A stretch of DNA of 64,000 nt, from the NCBI GenBank assembly GCA_029204225.1, contig CM055103.1, forward strand, positions 51,338,175 through 51,402,174, given 5' to 3'. This document shows positions 56,781 through 64,000 of the stretch, one piece after another; the stretch's first letter is position 1; each line of letters begins with the position of its first letter. The notes beneath the pieces were generated by a model, which did no database searches, was not told the origin of the DNA, and was given only the letters and a program-made list of their open reading frames with translations. A program made the translations under genes and the position numbers. The stretch is from Diphasiastrum complanatum. Its lineage: Eukaryota; Streptophyta; Lycopodiopsida; Lycopodiales; Lycopodiaceae.

Positions 56781-57225
56781 ATGTCGAATTCCAACACAAA
56801 AACACGTTCGGGCAGACGTCGCCCGGACACCCGTCGGCATACATTTTTTTATGACATTCCTGTTAACATACATCGGAATCTGACATCTATATTGGACGTT
56901 GGATTCCGACATCCCATTATACATCGTGGACACACACCGGGGGAATGTCGCGGACATTTTTGGACAGTTCTTCGTAATTTTTTGTGGAACAGATGTTAGA
57001 TTTTGACGTGCTGATTGGACGTCAGATTCCGACGTCCTGCGGTTCGACTGATGGTTTGGGAGTCCGACATGCTGTACCTATCAGTTTCTGACGTGTTTTG
57101 AAGGCGTCGAAATCCGACATTCTCATTGCGACATGTTTTTTTGACGTTCGCGACGAATTAAAAACAAATTAAGCTCACAATTCACGTTGCAAAAGACATT
57201 GCAAATCACGGTGGGTGTTGTAGTG
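56781..57225. mobile_element. CACTA terminus with subterminal repeats, copy 2
   Basis: Ends TTGTAGTG at 57218-57225. About 45 bp present in copy 1 (between two GACGTC...CCGACGTCC units near 22620-22675) are absent, as expected for recombination between neighbouring repeats. Confidence 0.7.
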
Positions 57226-57447
57226 AATTTGAGTAGTAGAGACATTGAATCTAGTCACAAAAATAGTAGGGTTTTTCATTATGGAGGGAAACCAAAGTTT
57301 GAAATTAGGTTTGGACCTGTTATAAAAGGATGTAACTCGTGGGAAGAGAAGCATTCTCTTTCTCTCATCTCATTTCATGCTTATACATGAGTTTTCTTTG
57401 GGTCATCTATCCATTGGTGCACTATATTGATGATAACTTGCAATTTT

Positions 57448-59025
57448 GTTTGTAGTTATGCTATATTCGGAACCGCACGTCGGAAATACAGTAACTTATT
57501 ATTTTTGTATGGAAAGCAACTTCATTTCATGTTTTGATCTATGTTTGATCAAGATCTATTGGAGTTTGCATCTCATTAATATAGTAGATGTTGATTTTTC
57601 TACATTGGCAAGGTTGGTGATTTGTTTTCTTTCTAACCAAAGATCAAAGGGATGATTTTGGATCTAATTAATGATCTGAAATTATTCACATGGTATCAGA
57701 TCTCAGATTGTGTTTCAGGTTATGAAGGAAGCAATCACATCTATCAAGGATTTCGAGGAGATATCAATGCTAGAGTAGCTAAGGAGTGCAGTCTACAAAA
57801 TCAGTGGTTTGGTGAGGTACGGTGAATGCGACTCACATCATTTTTTCTTGGGGTGAATCAAGATGATGATATTACTAACGTGTATGTCATTGTTGTTTAC
57901 ATTTCTTGTGAAGATACATTTCATCCAAGGAGATACTGCTGGCATCCATTGAGGCGGCAATACAAAGCTCCATAGAGGCAACGTGTTCGATCAACACGCA
58001 CTTTCCCACATCCATTCTCACCATTCAAATGTATCTCATTGTTCATTTCATAGATGAGTTGGCCATTGCAGGTACATCATCTACTTGCGTCAATTGCCTA
58101 TTCTTAGTCCATCCTAGACTATTGCTATTGTGGTAATTGCAATGTTCTCGCACTAACATTGATCCATATGTTTTATTCATACACTATCCATAGCCGTTGG
58201 ATTTTTTTCTTGGAATGATTCATGAAAACATTGAAAGGCTTTGTAAGACAAAGAACAAGGCTTGAGGGTAGCATGGCTAAAGGATGGCTAGTGCAAGAGT
58301 CCATGGTTTATACCACGGAGTTCCTTTCTCATAGCGATCCTTCTATTCCTCATCTTTGGGATAAGAAGGATGATGAGCGTGTTGTTGGGGAAGTTCCTCA
58401 AGGAAAAGGAGAGATCATGGGAATGAGTGAGTCCTTCAGGGAGAAGGTAAATAAGTTTTGCATTCCAAATAGCCAAGAAATGCAAAAGTGAATTTCACTA
58501 TCTGAAGAGGCCAATGCTTTTAGACAAACCGCTCGAGCCACTTTCAGAAGATGGCATACAAGACAACCATTTCCACCTGACCTCACCCTTCTCCCCAAGG
58601 ATGATGATGCTTGATTGGCTACGTGATGCCCTTAGAGAAGCATATACAAACATCTAGGAAGTAACAGAGAGAGAGCTGGAACTTGCAAGGGGGTGCAATT
58701 TACATGTAAACTATGATGATCATCATTCACATGTTAATTATACCATTTGTACGTGCATTTTTGTATATGTTTGTTGTATCCCTAACACATTTAGTTCTAT
58801 TTTGTTCAATATAAAAAATACAATGCATTGTGGATGCATGGACGACACTTTCGTACCGAGCGCATACACAAAAATAGAAACATGTACGATTGTGGAGTCA
58901 TGGCAACATTTACTCAAGAGAGTTGAGGAAGCACGACGGACACCGACTTACTCTCTTCTCAACTTGATTATATCGTCGAAGTTGGATTTAGGCAATTCAG
59001 CTTTTTCATATTTGATGTCAGATGG
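57448..59025 (+). pseudogene. CACTA DUF4218-like segment, copy 2 only
   Basis: Two exon-like pieces of the domain that follows TNP2 in plant CACTA transposases are visible. IQMYLIVHFIDELAIAG (about 58023-58074) is followed by a GTACAT donor, and MKTLKGFVRQRTRLEGSM with WLVQESMVYTTEFL is at 58222-58330. The frame runs on to 58491. An unassigned 124-codon frame follows (58802-59176). At 57692 a TGGTATCAGATCTC sequence resembles a primer site but has no LTR context. This block lies beyond the CACTA terminus at 57225, so it derives from another element. Confidence 0.6.
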
Positions 59026-59810
59026 TTCTAGGTTATTTGCAATGGTCCCAATGCAACTGTCAAGAAAGATGAGAGTGGTTATTTTGCTATTGATTCTACC
59101 AAGATTTGGATGGATCAAAGCGATACACTTGTTTTTTGTCAACAATGTGGGCAGCTACATTTCTTCTATGTCTTGAAGATGTCTATGCTCTTTTGTTGTC
59201 AATCAATCGATTTTCAATATACTTGGTAATCGCCCGTCCTCTTGTAATGCCGAGTTCTAAAATAGATTTTGGCGCAAGGTGTAGTTAGACCTAGTTTGAG
59301 AGATTCTCACATTCACTATGCATAATCTTGTATCAGAGTACTCATAAATCACGATCTATGATTTTGATTACTTTTCATATTTGTTGATGTGTTCTTGTCA
59401 CTAGGTGATTAAGAAACTATATGTTTTGAGAGATTTTAATGGCTATCAAGAAAGCATCTATTATCTCTGATTAGCTAGACTTATTCCCTTGATAGCTGTA
59501 CCAGCGCTTAAAAAATTTGCACAAAGGTTCATTCCAAGATACCTTACATAACTCACTGATAGCTACTATTTTTGTGTGTCTAACTCATCATAATCCATAG
59601 CTTTGCCATGCAGTGTTGCAGCCGAGTGTGTTCGTTCCATAAATGGCCCATATAGTATCATAGTTACATTGATATTATCCTATAGTTTGAACATAGCGTA
59701 CTGGGGGTGACTATAGTGCATAAAAATCATTATCTTGATTAAGATATAGATGTTGAAAATATATTCAAACCACATTTTCTTTGTGTTGTGGTTTTCCTTG
59801 ACAAAACACA
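59026..59810. other. Region before inverted dioxygenase fragment, copy 2
   Basis: Matches 23097-23880 of copy 1. No gene is supported. Confidence 0.4.
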
Positions 59811-60830
59811 CAGAATAGTGATTGCTACCCAAAGATATAACCACGTTTCTCTTTCACAGCAGCCACACAATCTTCCTTGTGCTAGTTCTTTTTGCTCTTC
59901 TAAGTCTATGCTTATCTTCCTTGTGCTGAGTCACTTTGGCTATGTCACCGTATACGCCTAGAGAGACGGGTCATAAGCTCCATTTACAAAAAGAAAAGGA
60001 AGTTAAGGTCGGTCCAAAAAAGAGAATATGAATCTCTCTGTTCATAACCTGGCAGCCTCATGGCACAGTCTTTGTGACTCATTTTTCTCACTCGTGCGGC
60101 AAGACTTTGGAGTTGCATCGTTCTTATAAATACCTTCAACATGCCCACCAACAAATAATTTCGTTTACTCCTTGTCAGGGGCTTGTCACTCATGAGTCCA
60201 GATCAAATATATCCATGCACTCAGGGAAGAGACAAAGCCCGGCTTCTGCACTCGGACATAGTACTACATTGTCTGTTTGATCTTCGTTCGGCAATAGTAT
60301 CACTTGAAATATAGTACGTTGACCTTGTGTGAAGAAGATCATCTACAGACTGACTACTCATGGCAACTTTGAACCCAATTGATCTGTCAGGCCTAAACGA
60401 TGAACGACTGGCTTCATCTGACAGGGCTCAGATCGCTGAGGCCTGTGAAAAGAATGGCTTCTTCCAAGTTATCAATCATGGCGTGCCAGTAGAGCTCAAT
60501 GATAGGCTGCAACAAGTGGGTCGCAAGTTTTTTGATCTGACCAAAGACGAAAAGCTTGCATATGCTGGTAAGCCAGTGATCGGAGCTGAGGGCTATGGAA
60601 GCCGTATGGTCCTTGATGACGCTGAGCCCAAGTTCTGGCGTGAATTTGTGGAGCTTCACACTTTTCCATTATCCGAAAGGCATTACAACTACTGGCCACA
60701 GCAGCCAGCTGAATTCAGAGAGACCGTGGAGAAGTACACCGCAGCTTTACTGGAACTTGCTCAGCGGCTGCTGGCTGTCATCTCTGAGAGTCTTGGGCTC
60801 AAAACCACCTACCTGAAGGAGGCTCTGGGT
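59810..60830 (+). repeat. Inverted duplicate of the dioxygenase 5' region, copy 2
   Basis: Reverse complement of about 52620-51650, with the TATA box at 60125-60132. The CACTA-derived block lies between the arms, as in copy 1. Confidence 0.85.
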
Positions 60831-60857
60831 ATCTCCCACTTGACCAATACATCATAA
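60360..60857 (+). pseudogene. Truncated dioxygenase (5' part only), copy 2
   Basis: MATLNPIDLSGL through YLKEALG follows the intact gene for about 158 codons, then switches to unrelated ISHLTNTS-stop. The switch falls just before the region with the iron ligands, so no active enzyme is possible. It keeps the KYTAALLELAQRL segment that the copy 1 fragment has lost. Confidence 0.9.
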
Positions 60858-61461
60858 AACAATTACTTATGGTGTAATATGAGTTGTAAAATAGATCTCT
60901 ACTGAACTATGGCCAACTGACCACCTGATTTCTGGAGGTCTACAAAGTTCAAAATATGTTTGGATCTTGTTGACTATGCAGCACGTTGATGACGAGTCTT
61001 TCAAAAATGGATTAACTCCCAGCTCTGAAAGGATTCTCACCACACTCATGTACATATGCACACAGCCCGATGGAAAGCGCATGTCCACATAGCCAGATGG
61101 AATGTGACGGGCTTTAGAGTGATCCTTGTTTTGCCAATTGATGGCTGCTCCTGCCTTTGTCAACATCCTCACATAGTACTCTGCTTGTATGGAGATGATT
61201 ACCACCCTCAAATCTTAACGACACACTGTCAAAAGCAAAGTAATCGCGCAGGACGATGCTAGCTTCCCAATCTTCTTAATTCTCTTGTCTCTGCTTTGTA
61301 GCCATCCTTACCTATTCCTCTGTCGCCCAACCATGGCTGCAAGAAATGGCTTCCCTCTTCTACGCTGCAGTTGCCAACCCTCTTAAATGCATCCCTGCAT
61401 CTGCCCATAATGGGCAACATCCAGCACTGCTTCCTTTTTCTCTGGGACAAAGATGCACTGA
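60858..61461. other. Unassigned stretch after truncated dioxygenase, copy 2
   Basis: Equivalent of 24867-25422. It ends at the ACTGA microhomology joint with Copia-2. The same faint ankyrin-like minus frame is at 61211-60867. Confidence 0.3.
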
Positions 61462-61779
61462 GTTAGAATGCCCAAGAAAGTTCAAGCTTGAAAGCTTGAT
61501 AGAGAGCTGACAACAATACTTGCTAAACTTGAGAACTTCTTGACTTCGATGATTAGATGTATGAATATAAACAACTATATATACTATGCAATTAGGTCGT
61601 CAAATGCGATTGCTAGTTGTCTGGTGTTCGTTGGCATTCATCCGGTTCCTTGTCATTGATTGCTGATAAGCAGTGGAGATTGGCCGTAAACAGTCTATCT
61701 ACATAAATGAACTAGAACTGTCACTCTGCAGAAATGAACCAAAACTGACACAAGCGACATTGTCACAAAAATGTGACAG

Positions 61780-62159
61780 TGTTGGCTTTTTGCGAAAAAC
61801 CCAACAATGTCCTAAAAACACATTTCCTTCATATTAGGGTACCCCCACACTTTGCCCCAGTCATTTCCTTAGTATTTGAGGCACTTTGAAAAATGCAAAA
61901 AATGCAACTTTGCATATTTACTCGCAAATCTTGATAGGAGGAAAATGTGAAAAAGACGACACTGCATTATTCCACGAGATTTCTCACAGGCAAAAAATTC
62001 GACACTATTGTCAAACTCCGTGTATTTCTGCTTTCTGTGTAAAAACACTTGTAAATCTGCAGACTGTGTAAAGACACAGAAAAATCCACAGAACTGGACA
62101 AACAATGGATGAAGATTAAAACCGATTAGTCAATTCGTAAGAAGGAGATTAATCCAACA
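61780..62159 (-). repeat. Copia-2 3' LTR, copy 2
   Basis: 380 bp from TGTTGG to CCAACA on the minus strand, right after the GATTAAGGGGGAG tract; see the copy 1 entry. Confidence 0.75.
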
Positions 62160-62166
62160 CTCCCCC

Positions 62167-62466
62167 TTAATCTGAATCCTTGAATGCGTTGACCTTCAAA
62201 CTTAGTTCTACACATAATATTCTATGTGTTTTCAAACTTAATGCTTTGGTAAAAATATTTTTGGTCATATCTTGCATTCTACAGTACTGCAATTTGACCT
62301 CTTCGTTGAGAACTTTGTTTCTGATGAAATGATACTTCCGTTTATTGTGCTTACTCCTAGAATGAAATCTAGGGTTGACTGATAAAGCGATGGCACTTTG
62401 ATTATCACAAAATAATGTCGTCGGAGCATATTGATTTAGACCGATATCTAAGAGTAAGTTCCTCAA
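62167..62466 (-). pseudogene. Copia-2 RNase H C-terminal part, copy 2
   Basis: Same as 30583-30882 with FCDNQSAIAL and KNIFTKALSL. The Glu box upstream reads SSTESQYIA with Gln for Glu in the second position. Broken by stops upstream. Confidence 0.85.
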
Positions 62467-62600
62467 CCAAATTGCTTCCTTTGTAGCTTAAGAGGGTGCG
62501 ATATACTGTGATTCAGTGGAAGATGGAGCTATCAAAGATTGCTAAAATATCAAACTAACATGTTGTAGATGTACCTCTATTGTGTAATGTAGATCAACTT

Positions 62601-63300
62601 CTATTTTCTGTCTCTGTGGATTTGTATACCAAGGTAGAAATGAGCTTCGCCCAGATCGGTCATGTCGAATTCGAAAGATAGCATTGTCTTTGTCTCTTTT
62701 ATCAGATCAATACTGTTGTTGAAAAGCAATGTATCATCCACGTATAAAGTGATTGATAAAAGACTGCTGCATTTCTTTGAAGTAAACATTTGAATATGAA
62801 GATCTAGGTGTGTAGTCGTGATCAATAAGAAAAGTAGTGATCTTTTGAAACCATGCTCGAGTAGATTGCTTCAAGCCATGAAGTGCGTTATGGAGTTTAC
62901 ACACATGATTGTGTTTAGCTTCAATAATGTAACCTTCGGGTTGCACCATGTAAATGTCTTCTTCGATAACTCCATTGAGATATGATGTTTGTAAATCCAT
63001 TTGATGTATTTTCAAATCTGCTGGAGCGGCAAATGATAGCAAAAGTCAAATAGAAGAATGCTCGACTACTGGACTGAAGGTCTCAATGTAATCGACATTG
63101 TATACCTGAGAAAATCCTCTAGCGATAAGTCGTACCTTTCTCCTATTGATGCTTCCATCTGCATTGTACTTGACTTTGAAAATCTATTTGCAATCAACTA
63201 CATTTCTGTTGGCAGGTAATTTGACAATTGTCCATGTTTGGTTCTTGATAAGAGATGAATACTCTTTATCCATAGCTTCTCTCTAGAGATCTCAATCAGG
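62601..63300 (-). pseudogene. Copia-2 reverse transcriptase, copy 2
   Basis: IHQMDLQTSYLNGVIEEDIY, GLKQSTRAWFQK, then ITLYVDDTLLFNNSIDLIK and MTDLGEAHFYLGIQIHRDRK. The YVDD box and following segment are in one frame here (62825-62601), whereas copy 1 has a stop after YLGI. Upstream parts are frameshifted. Confidence 0.85.
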
Positions 63301-63421
63301 CTGACTGAGTGCATATTGGATAGACGTCGGTCCCTAAACAAGGTAGGCTGCAAACTCGTCGATGTACCACTTACGTGGTTTGCTAGTTCTTGAAGGTCTT
63401 CTGGATAATAGAGGAAGTTGA

Positions 63422-64000
63422 TCATTTCAATCGTACTATAGTTGCTGAATCATCTTCCAATTTGCCATTGATTTGTTGTTCGTCAAAAGTAGAAGAGCTT
63501 TGACCTTCAATGAGAATAGTTGACTGCGAAACTTGAAAGTTCAATGTGTCAAGAGAATCTGACAGGTCGGCTACATAGGGACTGTCTTTTCCTTTGAGAT
63601 TTTGAAACTGATCTTCGATGAAGATGACATCTCGGCTAGTGGAAATCTTTGACTCGATGGGATCGAACAACTTGTAGGCTTAATCTGAAGTAGTGTAGCT
63701 GATAAAAACACTGGAAGTCAAGCTTCTTCTTGAGATCATAAAGTATCTACACAAAAGCAGTACTACATCCAAAAACTCGTAAGTTTGATAAAGAAGGTTT
63801 GGTACCTATCCAAACTTTGAATGGTGTTTTGTCTGAGAGACCTTTAGTAGGACATATGTTCTGAATATAGGCTGTTATTGAAACAGCTTCAGTCTAGAAG
63901 GACTTCAGAAGTGTCGCATGTGATAACATGCACTTTGTTGATTCAGCTAAGGCTCTATTCTTTCTCTCAGCAAAACCATTTGACTGAGGCGAATAGGAGA
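63422..64000 (-). pseudogene. Copia-2 integrase C-terminal part, copy 2
   Basis: KLFDPIESKISTSRDVIF, then LKGKDSPYVADLSDS and the Ser-rich linker through QQINGKLEDDSATIV, spanning the inversion site uninterrupted. Toward the window end it contains the remains of the integrase core (the reverse complement of the PQSNGF box lies at 63963-63986). Frameshifted. Confidence 0.85.

Larger units (their letters stand above)
42621..64000 (+). repeat. Large duplicated unit, copy 2
   Basis: Collinear with 5646-31865 and, past 63450, with the reverse complement of 41744-41084. It runs off the window. Copy 2 lacks copy 1 segments 7945-8557, 12246-13998 and 25423-29878. It keeps segments that copy 1 lost: 48838-48932 and 57448-59025. 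The closing junction at 61457-61461 shows ACTGA microhomology. Confidence 0.9.
61462..64000 (-). mobile_element. Copia-2 element, copy 2 (integrase to LTR)
   Basis: An uninverted version. From the window end leftward it has the integrase C-terminal part (64000-63450), the linker across the site where copy 1 broke (63444-63457), reverse transcriptase (63300-62620) and RNase H (62466-62167). The polypurine tract (62172-62160) and LTR (62159-61780) follow. It ends at the 61461/61462 deletion joint. Confidence 0.85.

Noticed and set aside
57692-57705. Copia primer-binding site
   Set aside because: TGGTATCAGATCTC matches only the first part of the tRNA-Met site, and no LTR end or gag lies next to it; it sits within CACTA-derived DNA.
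1-64000. Organellar DNA with stop codons repaired by U-to-C editing
   Set aside because: The recurrent in-frame TGA/TAG codons lie in nuclear-type transposons with frameshifts and large deletions; decay explains them better.
1-64000. tRNA or rRNA genes
   Set aside because: No cloverleaf with A and B boxes or rRNA core sequence was recognised by eye; a covariance search could still find a diverged one.

Overview
The window looks like nuclear DNA of a land plant, most likely a non-seed plant (fern, lycophyte or bryophyte). It contains a DOXC-type 2-oxoglutarate/Fe(II) dioxygenase gene with a GT-AG intron, two Copia families, a Ty3 element with a Tat/Athila-like primer site, and a CACTA element. 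Nothing bacterial or organellar was seen, and no tRNA or rRNA gene. Almost everything is transposable-element DNA in decay. The only gene that looks intact is one dioxygenase (52122-50951, minus).

Layout. (A) 1-5645: 3' part of a Ty3 element (X1) with a very long LTR (about 558-4642), then a minus-strand primer-site/LTR remnant and a broken Ty3 integrase. (B) 5646-31865: copy 1 of a large duplicated unit. It holds a dead Copia element (Copia-1) that carries a two-gene cassette called P here (7147-13091), a frameshifted dioxygenase (minus), a CACTA remnant, and a truncated inverted dioxygenase copy (plus). A copy-1-only stretch with an Hsp110-like fragment follows, then a minus-strand Copia-2 element. 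(C) 31866-41744: an inverted block with the rest of a second Ty3 element (X2): LTR, an array of repeated primer-site units, gag and protease, then the integrase part of Copia-2. (D) 41745-42294: the other piece of the X2 LTR, reversed. (E) 42621-64000: copy 2 of the unit, collinear with copy 1 at a period of about 37 kb and ending inside Copia-2.

Comparing the copies lets the history be read. Copia-1 was dead before the duplication, because both copies share a zinc-knuckle stop and lack the YVDD block. Afterwards copy 1 lost a 95-bp reverse transcriptase piece, a CACTA exon block and one base of the dioxygenase. Copy 2 lost the middle of both P genes, the Copia integrase and a 4.5-kb block. 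A 9.9-kb inversion then split Copia-2 and the X2 LTR. Both original junctions survive in paralogous copies inside the window.

The most unusual object is cassette P. Two divergent intron-containing genes flank an array of eleven 17-bp palindromes (consensus CCTATGCTNAGCATAGG). The left gene encodes a protein with a ParB-like stretch. The right gene encodes a protein resembling an uncharacterised family with RNase-H/DDE-like motifs. Site spacing is identical in both copies and the outer parts of the array are themselves inverted repeats. I know of no described element with this design.
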